This document shows, one piece after another, positions 17,693 to 25,392 of a stretch of DNA of 52,041 bases. Under the pieces are notes generated by a model. That model saw nothing but the letters and a program-made list of their open reading frames with translations. It ran no database searches and was not told the DNA's origin. Origin of the DNA: JAFRXK01 sp045603305 (GTDB lineage Bacteria > Bacillota > Clostridia > Lachnospirales > Lachnospiraceae). Numbering within the stretch: position 1 is the stretch's first letter; every line of letters begins with the position of its first letter. The DNA lies in the NCBI GenBank assembly GCA_045603305.1, contig JAZULV010000004.1, positions 1 to 52,041 on the forward strand. Direction: 5' to 3'. The position numbers were made by a program, and so were the translations under genes.

Positions 17693-19132
17693 TTATTTTG
17701 TATTTAATATCTCAATAACCAATTTATTCACCGCCCCCGGGTCAGCCTTGCCCTTCATCGCCCTCATTGTCTGACCAACAATAAAGCCCATAGCTTTTGT
17801 CTTACCACTACGATAATCCTGAACCGACTGCGGGTTATTTAGCAATATCTCTTTTATTACAGCACGCAGCTCATCCTCGTTTGAAACCATTCCGAGGTCC
17901 TTTTCTTCAACATATACTTCAGGATCGATATTTTCAGTAAACATAACTTCAAAAATTTCCTTAGCTATGGTGCGGTTAATCTTTCCTCCTTCAACCAAAC
18001 CAATCAGTTTTGCAAGGTTTTCAGGCGAAAACTTAATTTCCTCCGGTTCCTGGTTCTGCTCCTTTAAAAGCCTCATAGTCTCAACCATCAGCCAGTTAGA
18101 AACCTCCTTAGGCTTGCAGCCAAGCTCTATGGTCTCCTCAAATATGTCAGCCATTTTCTTAGAAGAGGTAATAATATCAATATCATAATCCGGAATATCA
18201 TACTCTGCTTTATAACGACTGCGTTTTTCGTCACGAAGCTCCGGCTGATTTGCCCTGATGCTCTCAATCCACTCATCACTGATTACAATCGGTACAAGGT
18301 CCGGCTCAGGGAAGTAACGATAATCCTTGGCATCCTCCTTTGAACGCATGGAATAGGAACGGCCTTCCTTATCGTCCCAGCGTCTTGTCTCCATGGTGAC
18401 TTTCTCGCCACCGAGGATAAGTGCTATCTGGCGGTTTCGCTCTCCCTCAATTGCCCTTGAAATTGCCCTAAAGGAATTTAAGTTCTTCATCTCTGTTCTG
18501 GTTCCAAGTTCTTTTGCACCAGCCTCACGCACTGACAAATTCACGTCAACACGCATTGAACCCTCCTGAAGCTTACAGTCAGACGCTCCAAGGTACTGTA
18601 TTATAAGTCTAAGCTTCTCAAGATAAGCAATAACCTCGTCAGCAGAACGCATATCCGGCTTGGAGACTATTTCAATAAGAGGTACACCGCTTCTGTTATA
18701 ATCTATTAATGTACAATTCACCAGCTCATCATGCAAAAGCTTGCCCGCATCCTCTTCCATATGAATTTCGTGGATACCTATTATCTTGCTACCGGCTTCA
18801 GTTTCTATTTCGATTCCGCCGTCATAACAAATCGGAATATAGAGCTGGGATATCTGGTAGTTCTGTGGATTGTCAGGATAAAAATAATTCTTTCTGTCAA
18901 ATTTACAATACTGATTAATCTTGCAGTTCGTAGCCAGACCAACTGCAAGAGCATATTCAACCACCTGCTTATTAAGCACCGGCAGCGAGCCCGGCATACC
19001 TGTACACACAGGGCAGGTGTGACTGTTCGGTGCTCCGCCAAAAGCAGTGCTACAGCCGCAGAAAATCTTTGTCTTTGAGGCCAGCTCAACATGAACTTCA
19101 AGGCCTATGATTGTTTCATACTGTTTATTCAT
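17693..19132 (-). CDS. gatB: Aspartyl/glutamyl-tRNA amidotransferase subunit B
   Basis: The 479-aa protein is full length for GatB, the tRNA-binding and kinase subunit of GatCAB, which turns misacylated Glu-tRNA(Gln) and Asp-tRNA(Asn) into the correct aminoacyl-tRNAs. Visible are the N-terminal YETIIGLEVHVEL, the zinc-site cysteines (CGCSTAFGG and HTCPVCTGMPG), the ATP-site region FDRKNYFYPDNPQNYQISQ, and the C-terminal YqeY-like domain. GGAGAG precedes the ATG. It is the third gene of a gatC-gatA-gatB operon. Confidence 0.97.
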   Translation of the reverse strand: MNKQYETIIGLEVHVELASKTKIFCGCSTAFGGAPNSHTCPVCTGMPGSLPVLNKQVVEYALAVGLATNCKINQYCKFDRKNYFYPDNPQNYQISQLYIPICYDGGIEIETEAGSKIIGIHEIHMEEDAGKLLHDELVNCTLIDYNRSGVPLIEIVSKPDMRSADEVIAYLEKLRLIIQYLGASDCKLQEGSMRVDVNLSVREAGAKELGTRTEMKNLNSFRAISRAIEGERNRQIALILGGEKVTMETRRWDDKEGRSYSMRSKEDAKDYRYFPEPDLVPIVISDEWIESIRANQPELRDEKRSRYKAEYDIPDYDIDIITSSKKMADIFEETIELGCKPKEVSNWLMVETMRLLKEQNQEPEEIKFSPENLAKLIGLVEGGKINRTIAKEIFEVMFTENIDPEVYVEEKDLGMVSNEDELRAVIKEILLNNPQSVQDYRSGKTKAMGFIVGQTMRAMKGKADPGAVNKLVIEILNTK

Positions 19133-19177
19133 CTTAACTCTCCATGATTTGGTTAAATCAAATTCATGATACCAGGG

Positions 19178-20635
19178 TCAAAAGGTCATACATTTCCCTA
19201 TGGAAACAGACTGTTCAATTGAATAACCGCCACGCAAAATATCCTTTTCCCTAAAGCAGTTGCCTATTAACTGAACACCAATCGGCATCCCCTTAGAATC
19301 TATACCGCAAGGCACACTCATAGCCGGAAGTCCGGCAAGATTGACCGCTACCGTGTAAATATCTCTAAGATACATTTTCATAGGGTCACTTATACTGTGG
19401 CCTATCTTCAATACTTCTCCCGGTGCAACCGGTCCTAAAATAACATCATATTTCTCAAAGGCTTTATCAAAAGCCTGCTTTATAAGTGCTTTTGTACGAA
19501 GGGCCTTTAAATAATAGGCATCATAGTAACCGCTGCTAAGCACAAAGGAGCCAAGCATAATTCTCCTCTTAACCTCTTCACCAAAGCCTTCCGAACGGCT
19601 CTTCTTATACATATCATGAAGTCCCTTTGCATCCGTCGAACGATAGGCGTACTTAACTCCGTCAAATCTGGCAAGGTTAGAACTTGCCTCCGCCGTGGCT
19701 ATAATGTAATAGGCGGGAATTGCATACTCCACCAGACTCAAATCAAATTCCTCTACAACAGCACCTTTACTCTTAAGAATCTCTGCGGCATTTAACACTG
19801 CTGCCTTTACATCCGGTTCAAGACCTTCTTTAAAGTAATCCTTTGGTATGCCAACTCTAAGTCCCTTAACATCCTCCGTTAATGCTGAACTAAAATCATA
19901 ATCGTCTCTCTTTATACTTGTGGAATCCTTTGAATCATAAGAGGAAATCGCCTCAAGAATTGCTGCACAGTCGGTTACATCCTTTGCAACCGGGCCTATC
20001 TGGTCCAAGGATGAAGCATAGGCTACAAGACCATATCTTGAAACCGTTCCGTAGGTAGGCTTAAGTCCCACAACTCCACAATAGGCAGAAGGCTGGCGCA
20101 CAGAGCCTCCGGTATCAGAACCCAAAGCAAAAAAACATTCATCTGCCGCAACCGCTGCACAGGAGCCACCGGAAGAACCACCCGGAACACACTCTTTGTT
20201 CCATGGATTTCTAACCACACCAAAGGCTGAGGACTCATTAGTATTTCCCATGGCAAACTCGTCCATATTTGTCTTGCCTATTACAACTGCCCCGGCTTTC
20301 TCAAGGTTTGCAACCGCTGTGGCAGTGTAGGTCGGCACAAAGGTCTCCAGCATCTTTGAGCCACAGGTTGTAAGCAAGCCTTTAGTGCACATATTATCCT
20401 TAATGGCAACCGGCACTCCGGCAAGAGGACCGGTAAGTTCGCCGGCATCTATTTTCCTCTGAACCTCTTCGGCACGTTTTAACGCACCTTCTCTATCTAC
20501 AGTGATATAACAATTTAACTCACTGTCATAGGTCTCAATGCGGCGAAGTACCGCCTCTGTGGCCTCCCGCACCGAAACCTCTCTACTTTGTATCTTCCTG
20601 CCAAGCTCTAAGGCAGTCAAATCTAAAACACTCAT
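19178..20635 (-). CDS. gatA: Aspartyl/glutamyl-tRNA amidotransferase subunit A
   Basis: The 485-aa protein is full length for GatA, the amidase that releases ammonia from glutamine for the GatB reaction. The Ser-cisSer-Lys triad is present: K79 in VAIKDN, S154 in PGGSSGGS and nucleophile S178 in SDTGGSVR. AGGAG lies before the ATG. It stands between gatC (10 bases upstream) and gatB (45 bases downstream). Confidence 0.98.
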   Translation of the reverse strand: MSVLDLTALELGRKIQSREVSVREATEAVLRRIETYDSELNCYITVDREGALKRAEEVQRKIDAGELTGPLAGVPVAIKDNMCTKGLLTTCGSKMLETFVPTYTATAVANLEKAGAVVIGKTNMDEFAMGNTNESSAFGVVRNPWNKECVPGGSSGGSCAAVAADECFFALGSDTGGSVRQPSAYCGVVGLKPTYGTVSRYGLVAYASSLDQIGPVAKDVTDCAAILEAISSYDSKDSTSIKRDDYDFSSALTEDVKGLRVGIPKDYFKEGLEPDVKAAVLNAAEILKSKGAVVEEFDLSLVEYAIPAYYIIATAEASSNLARFDGVKYAYRSTDAKGLHDMYKKSRSEGFGEEVKRRIMLGSFVLSSGYYDAYYLKALRTKALIKQAFDKAFEKYDVILGPVAPGEVLKIGHSISDPMKMYLRDIYTVAVNLAGLPAMSVPCGIDSKGMPIGVQLIGNCFREKDILRGGYSIEQSVSIGKCMTF

Positions 20636-20645
20636 GGCTAATCTC

Positions 20646-20939
20646 CTAATTAATTACCTTCGGAACCGAAAAATAGTTGTCCTTCTTTGCCGGCGCATTT
20701 GCAAGCATATTCTCACTGTCATCACCATTTACAACCACGTCCTCGCGGAACACATTGGTTATCGGAAACACATGAGACATAGGCTCCACTCCGCTCGTAT
20801 CCAAATCATTTAACATATCAAAATAATCAAGCATCTTTGCCATCTCCTGCTTCGCCTTCTCCTTTTCCTCGCAAGAAAGCTCCAGCTTTGCAAGCACGCC
20901 CACATATTCCATAGTTTCATCACTAATAATATTAGCCAT
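20646..20939 (-). CDS. gatC: Aspartyl/glutamyl-tRNA amidotransferase subunit C
   Basis: The 97-aa protein has the GatC features: ISDETMEYVGVLAKLELS near the N-terminus, MLDYFDMLNDLDTSGVEPM in the middle and VFREDVV towards the end. GatC wraps around GatA and GatB and stabilises the complex. GAGAGGTCG precedes the ATG. First gene of the gat operon, preceded by a 61-aa membrane protein. Confidence 0.96.
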   Translation of the reverse strand: MANIISDETMEYVGVLAKLELSCEEKEKAKQEMAKMLDYFDMLNDLDTSGVEPMSHVFPITNVFREDVVVNGDDSENMLANAPAKKDNYFSVPKVIN

Positions 20940-20955
20940 AATATCGACCTCTCAA

Positions 20956-21141
20956 TTACTCACCCTTAGATGATTTCTTATACTTAATAAATCCCAGAAG
21001 AAATTGGGTTGCACCCGTTGCAATAAAAATAATAAAGCAGGTCAGCATGTCCACATCCTCAGGAAATATAAAATGAAGGGCAAATGCCAGCATAAAAAAT
21101 ATCAGCCCGAACTTAAGGGCATTTAGTAAAACATCACGCAT
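20956..21141 (-). CDS. Small two-helix membrane protein
   Basis: The 61-aa product has two hydrophobic segments (FGLIFFMLAFALHFIF and CFIIFIATGATQFLLGFI) separated by an acidic turn PEDVDML, and a basic tail KYKKSSKG, a plausible hairpin membrane protein. AGGAGC lies upstream of the ATG at some distance. It stops 16 bases before gatC, so it could be translated from the gat transcript. I recognise no family. Confidence 0.6.
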   Translation of the reverse strand: MRDVLLNALKFGLIFFMLAFALHFIFPEDVDMLTCFIIFIATGATQFLLGFIKYKKSSKGE

Positions 21142-21233
21142 AACAAATAAACGCTCCTATCCTGTTACTTTATTAGTATTCTATCATAGTGGCACATTCT
21201 ATACAAATACAAAACAACTTAAACATGGTAAAA

Positions 21234-21270
21234 CCCCTTTTGCCGGACTTCTTCCATCAGACAAAAGGGG
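21234..21270 (-). terminator. Intrinsic terminator after the 109-aa gene
   Basis: CCCCTTTTG (21234-21242) pairs with CAAAAGGGG (21262-21270); on the minus strand the stem is followed by TTTTA. It lies 22 bases past the stop of the 109-aa gene. Confidence 0.75.
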
Positions 21271-21292
21271 CGCTTAACGCTTCATATCAAAT

Positions 21293-21622
21293 TTATTTAT
21301 ATATTTCAGTCAGTCCCGGTGTGTTATTCCACTCATCAAGCCTGCTCTCATACTGCTCCTCAATCCAGTCCAGTGCTTTCTCTCTGCCCTCGGCACTAAA
21401 CTCAAATTTATTGTTCGTCTTCTTATCATCAGGTGTTTTATCAAAGGAAAGCGGCTCCGGCCAAACCCAGGCATCAAGCCAGACCTCCTTCTTCTCTACT
21501 CCATCCTCTTCGTACTTCCTGTCCTTCTTCACAAGAAAATACCTCATACCCTTATGGTCTCCGGTCAGCTTTCCGCCATAAGACAAAAAGTTAAAAGGTA
21601 ATATTTCGCTTCTATCCAGCAT
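21293..21622 (-). CDS. Hypothetical protein, 109 aa
   Basis: The soluble 109-aa product is rich in charged and aromatic residues (KGMRYFLVKKDRKYEEDG, then LDAWVWPEPLSFDKTP) and ends in a predicted helix (REKALDWIEEQYESR). No signal peptide or membrane segment is present. The coding frame, followed directly by a good terminator, supports a real gene. I do not recognise the family. The 290 bases upstream to the phosphatase gene hold only an imperfect direct repeat (a CTGCTATCGT-type motif around 21,704-21,770) and no convincing gene. Confidence 0.65.
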   Translation of the reverse strand: MLDRSEILPFNFLSYGGKLTGDHKGMRYFLVKKDRKYEEDGVEKKEVWLDAWVWPEPLSFDKTPDDKKTNNKFEFSAEGREKALDWIEEQYESRLDEWNNTPGLTEIYK

Positions 21623-21913
21623 ACAAAATCATGGCGCATTTACAAATACACCTTTCCTCCGTTTAATTTATTTTCTCACATGTGTGTCAAACAATCACAA
21701 TCGTCTTGCTATCGTGCAGCTACGTTAGCGGTGACCAGTTTATCTCAATCAAACAATCTTCCTGCTATCGTACAGTCGTACCAAGCAAACTCTAGTCCTC
21801 TTAATTACAATGCAACTGCACAATGTATCTCTACCGGCAAATCTTTGCACAACTCAAAAGAAACCTCACAGCGGCTTTACACACCGTGATTTGATAAACC
21901 GGTAAATTCATAA

Positions 21914-22384
21914 TTACATCTTATCATATCCAAGGCTCTCAAGAAACTTCTCACACCCAAGCACAATCTCGTCATAGGTCAAATCAAAGTTCCTTGTATA
22001 CCAAGGGTCAGCAATGTCATGAGGCTTGTCCGTAAAATCCAGCAGTCTGCGAACTTTACCCTCGCTGTCGCCGCCTACAATCCTGAGAATTGCCCTTATG
22101 TTCATATCCTCCATACCAAGTATGTAATCGTACCTTTCGTAGTCCGCCCTCGTAATCTGGACCGCCTGCTTTCCATCGCAGGAAATGTTATGCTCCGCAA
22201 GCTTCTTGCACGCAAGGTAGTAAACCGGGTTGCCAATCTCCTCACGGCTGGTAGCCGCAGAGGCGATGTAAAAATCATTTTCTAAACCACGTTTGGACAC
22301 CATGTCCTTTAAGATGAATTCTGCCATAGGTGAGCGGCAGATGTTGCCGTAGCAGACCATGAGCACTTTTATCTTTTCTTTCAT
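21914..22384 (-). CDS. Low-molecular-weight protein tyrosine phosphatase
   Basis: The 156-aa protein is full length for the LMW-PTP family. The phosphate-binding P-loop CYGNICRS (nucleophile C11, R17) lies at the N-terminus and the general acid motif ADPWY (D126) near the C-terminus. These enzymes dephosphorylate phosphotyrosine proteins, in bacteria often those of exopolysaccharide export, or phosphoarginine. No tyrosine-kinase gene is nearby to suggest a substrate. It is the last chromosomal gene before the island; the element boundary must lie between its start and the integrase end. Confidence 0.95.
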   Translation of the reverse strand: MKEKIKVLMVCYGNICRSPMAEFILKDMVSKRGLENDFYIASAATSREEIGNPVYYLACKKLAEHNISCDGKQAVQITRADYERYDYILGMEDMNIRAILRIVGGDSEGKVRRLLDFTDKPHDIADPWYTRNFDLTYDEIVLGCEKFLESLGYDKM

Positions 22385-22493
22385 AAATTCTCAAATCCTT
22401 TCAAATGCCCATAAATACTGGGTTTGTGGAGTTTTTCATATTTTTGCTGTTTTGTCATTTCTTCTCAAAATAGAGCGTATTTTCTCAGGCAAG

Positions 22494-22512
22494 TGGTATA
22501 TAAATTGGTATA
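22494..22512. repeat. Short direct repeat, candidate integrase arm-type sites
   Basis: TGGTATA occurs at 22494-22500 and 22506-22512, 12 bases apart, and a related TACCAC pair (inverse orientation) at 22650-22655 and 22661-22666. They flank the end of the integrase gene, where Tn916-type elements carry arm-type binding repeats near the attachment site. The assignment is tentative. Confidence 0.3.
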
Positions 22513-22518
22513 TTTTCA

Positions 22519-22555
22519 AAAATTTATACCAGTAAATTTGACTGGTATAAATTTT
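22519..22555 (-). terminator. Perfect 15-bp hairpin beyond the integrase, probable terminator
   Basis: AAAATTTATACCAGT (22519-22533) and ACTGGTATAAATTTT (22541-22555) form a perfect inverted repeat with a 7-base loop. On the minus strand the stem ends in a T-rich run. It lies about 130 bases past the integrase. The ATACCAGT/ACTGGTAT core also occurs in the terminator at 25254-25291. Confidence 0.6.
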
Positions 22556-22685
22556 CGCGAGTCCGCATAAACACTAGCTTTGCGAGACGTTCCATGGCAA
22601 ATTAACACACCAAAAACGCCTATTTTGAAGCTGGAAAGGCATGAATTTGTACCACGTTTTTACCACATATGGCAACTTGCTTTTT

Positions 22686-23894
22686 TTACGCTTCCTTTGT
22701 TTTCAAGTAATCAAGCCGCTCCATCTCTGCAATTGCATCCTCTGATTTGATATGCGTATAGGTATCAAGTGTCACAGAAATGTCTCCGTGTCCCATGATA
22801 TACTGCAATACCTTTGGATTCATTCCCTACTTCGCCATATTGGTACAAAACGTATGTCTGCACACATGTGGCGTAATCTTCGGCAACTGCACTCGATAAG
22901 TCTTATTATACTTTGCAACCGAAAGCTGGAAGTATTTCTCCCAATGCAATGCTACCCTTGGTTTACTGTTCTTGTCTAAAAATAGAAATCCTGAGTATCC
23001 ATCTATAATCGGCTCAATCTTTGGCGTTGGGCGCATCTTGATAATTCGTTTAAATGCATCCATTACATCTGGCGTCATCGGAACCTCACGAACACCATTC
23101 TCGGTTTTCGTTTTCTCACAAACATACCTCATATCACTGGTACGCTGGAGCTGATGATTGACCTTAATGACTTTCTTTCTAAAATCAATATCCTTAATGG
23201 TCAAACCACAAAACTCGCTGATGCGAAGTCCCGTCTTGAACAAGATATAAAATGCATCATAGTATTGGCTATAATGGTCGTCCTCCAAAATAAACTGAAG
23301 GAACTTTCTCTCCTGTTCTCTTGTGAGTGCATCCCTTTTGACACTATCATTCACAACTACCGTATGAAGTTCGAACTGAAAAGGATTCTTGACTATCATA
23401 TCATCATCTTCCGCCATCTGAAATGCAGGACGAAGTACGCCTCGTACGGTATGAATGGTACTGTAGCCACGCCCATTCTTCTGCATGTTAATCAGAAAAA
23501 TCTTTGCATCCGATGTTTTGATACTCGCAATCTTCCTTTGTCCGAAAGGTTCTTTCGCCAAGATATTTTGCACAAATTTGTACCCAGTCTGAGTGCTGTG
23601 TTTTACTCCGGTTTTTGTCATCAAATATTTCTCTACCAATTCACAAACCGTAATATCCTCACAACAGATTTCTAGTCTTAGTTTTTTCTCAATCTCCTTA
23701 ATTTTTTCTCTCAAGGATTTGTCTTTTCGCTTTCCTGCCGGCATAGGGTCCGAAGCAGTAAGTCTCCAACTGTAAACCGTTTTCCTCTGACCAAATGGGG
23801 TAGTATAACGATACGCATAACGCCCATCGTCTAACTGGTTTTCTCCCATTTGAAGCACTCTACCTTTATTGTCACGTCTCTTTGTATTACTCAT
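22686..23894 (-). pseudogene. int: Tn916-type tyrosine recombinase (integrase) with in-frame amber stop
   Basis: The frame starts at ATG 23892-23894 (GGAGA upstream) and reads about 355 codons of a Tn916-like integrase: N-terminal arm-binding domain (RRDNKGRVLQMGE, VYSWRLTASDPMPAGKR), core-binding domain, and catalytic domain with R in TGLRISEFCGL and HVCRHTFCTNMAK. A TAG at 22827-22829 then interrupts the gene. Translation in the same frame resumes with GMNPKVLQYIMGHGDISVTL and the catalytic tyrosine in DTYTHI, ending at a TAA at 22686-22688. Tn916 Int has an alanine at the equivalent position, so a single substitution is the likely cause. Without readthrough the product lacks the histidine and the tyrosine nucleophile and cannot recombine. 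Confidence 0.92.
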
Positions 23895-23961
23895 AATCAT
23901 TCTCCTTTCAAAGAGCTGTGACATGGCTTACAGTTAATATATCATAGCTCTTTAGATTTTT

Positions 23962-24168
23962 CTATATTGCTTCCAATGTATCTACGAATTTCTCAAATTT
24001 TACTCGCTTAATTTGAACACGATTCCCATTCCAAAGAAGGTAATCTGCATTCTTATTCTGATTGATGAGTCTACGCAATTTATGCTCACCGATTCGAAAA
24101 TAAGCTGCTGCTTCCTCCACTGTTAAAGTATACTTCTCCCACAAAGGAACATTCTGACTATGCTTCAT
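23962..24168 (-). CDS. xis: Excisionase (Tn916 Xis family)
   Basis: The 68-aa protein closely resembles Tn916 Xis: the motifs WEKYTLTVEEAAAYFRIGE, HKLRRLINQNKNAD and GNRVQIKRVKFEKF match a winged helix-turn-helix that bends attachment-site DNA and directs excision by the integrase. It lies 67 bases upstream of int, as in Tn916. Its start overlaps the end of the preceding gene by 11 bases. It is intact, unlike the integrase. Confidence 0.93.
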   Translation of the reverse strand: MKHSQNVPLWEKYTLTVEEAAAYFRIGEHKLRRLINQNKNADYLLWNGNRVQIKRVKFEKFVDTLEAI

Positions 24169-24703
24169 CTACATTCACGCCCCTTTCCTTTAATCTTCGA
24201 TGTAGGTCTATTACTAGTCCCATTGTTTCATCCATCTTTTGAAAGTATCTACACGATCCAACTTCATCACCTTTAGCCTCTGCTAAGTCTGACTTCGCAT
24301 CATAATATCTTGCCTTCACATCTAGATAGCGATAACGAAGTAAATCATATTCCAGTTCCAGGGCTGCATATTTTTTCTTCATTTCAATCAATCCATCCCT
24401 TGCTTCCGTCTCCTCTTTAGGCGGATATGGATAAGGCTTTAACCTGATAGGATAGATAGAACGCAAATCCTCTATAACTGCCTTAAATTTCTCCTCGTCT
24501 AAGTAAAACTTCCATCCAAAGCTTTTGACAATTCCATCCTCATCCTCCAAGGCTCGAAGCATCTGATACCGAGCCGTTGCCTCCGGCAATCCCAACTCCT
24601 GCATCAAGTACTCCTTGATTTCTTCCTTCTCTTTGCCCTCACTACCAAGGAACTCACAAATGTGTCTGTACTTACAAAAATGTTCTAACCACTGTTTCTG
24701 CAT
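24158..24703 (-). CDS. Helical island protein of unknown function
   Basis: The ATG at 24701-24703 is chosen because AGGAGG lies just upstream; an earlier in-frame start precedes that site. The 181-aa product is soluble and helical, with an N-terminal winged-helix-like stretch (LGLPEATARYQMLRALEDED) and a coiled-coil-like central part (KKKYAALELEYDLLRYRYL). It overlaps xis by 11 bases, so it should be translated with it; such genes commonly sit beside Tn916-type int/xis modules. Function is unknown; a DNA-binding or regulatory role is inference. Confidence 0.7.
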   Translation of the reverse strand: MQKQWLEHFCKYRHICEFLGSEGKEKEEIKEYLMQELGLPEATARYQMLRALEDEDGIVKSFGWKFYLDEEKFKAVIEDLRSIYPIRLKPYPYPPKEETEARDGLIEMKKKYAALELEYDLLRYRYLDVKARYYDAKSDLAEAKGDEVGSCRYFQKMDETMGLVIDLHRRLKERGVNVDEA

Positions 24704-24739
24704 TTTCTTTTCCTCCTTCTGTTTAGTACTTAGGGTCAA

Positions 24740-25248
24740 AAAAAGCTGATTGCAAAAAATGCGTTAATTTTCTTCAACTTTTTCTCCTGTCAGTTATTAC
24801 TTGGAGTCAAAAAATGCTGATGACAAAAAATCCGGCAAAAAAGAAGAAAGTCACCAACATTTCTGCTGATGACTCTAAACCTCAACAATATTTACTTGTA
24901 ACTTCTCATAAGTGGCATTTTCTCACATTCTGAAATTACCGGAAAATTAGTCTCAAAAAATGAGACTGACTTGTCCAGCGTCTCTAAAAAGAATCCATCG
25001 TCGTTAGACAGTTCCCAGTGTCTCTGGACAGAGACACCCAGCAAAATCAAGGGTTTCAGAGGCTCTGTCTAAAATTCCGAAAACGTAGAATTGGTCTACG
25101 TAATTGGACTGCGAAAAAAGCAGGATACGCCTAAAGTTGTATACTTTACGCCAGAAACTTCACTCCCAGGGCGTTCACATTAGGGTTCCCCTAAGACCCG
25201 AATATTGATCATAAAGAACACTTTTGGTCACGATGACCAAAAGTGCAT
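24740..25248. other. Non-coding region dense in perfect inverted repeats
   Basis: No gene is seen between the helical protein and the end of the defence operon. The first part has a near-direct repeat (GTCAAAAAAAGCTGATTGC and GTCAAAAAATGCTGATGAC). Then come stems AGTCTCA/TGAGACT (24949-24967), TTAGACAG/CTGTCTAA (25004-25072) enclosing GTGTCTC/GAGACAC (25018-25037), ACGTAGA/TCTACGT (25083-25101) and CACTTTTGGTCA/TGACCAAAAGTG (25219-25245). TGTCCAG and CTGGACA offer a further alternative pairing. Such density suits a folded RNA, a transfer or replication origin, or a recombination region; the sequence alone does not decide. Confidence 0.6.
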
Positions 25249-25291
25249 AAAAAATACCAGTGAAACTACAAGACTGTATTTTCACTGGTAT
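25249..25291 (-). terminator. Terminator of the defence operon
   Basis: TTTCACTGGTAT (25280-25291) and ATACCAGTGAAA (25254-25265) form a perfect 12-bp stem; read on the minus strand it is followed by six T residues. It lies about 100 bases past the last gene of the operon. Confidence 0.85.
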
Positions 25292-25392
25292 AGTGCGTTA
25301 CCTATGCATAATATAATGCTCTATAGCAAACAATATAACCATAAATATAATTCTTCTATCCCTCAAACCAATAATAAAACTTGACTATATAT

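Noticed and set aside
21680..21889. 69-aa plus-strand frame upstream of the phosphatase gene.
   Set aside because: No ribosome-binding site and low-complexity Ser/Gln composition; probably part of a degraded repeat.
22519..22555. The 15-bp hairpin as the island's attachment core, matched to the stem at 25254-25291.
   Set aside because: Only the eight-base core is shared and both stems lie in terminator positions with T-runs on the minus strand, so they are better read as terminators.
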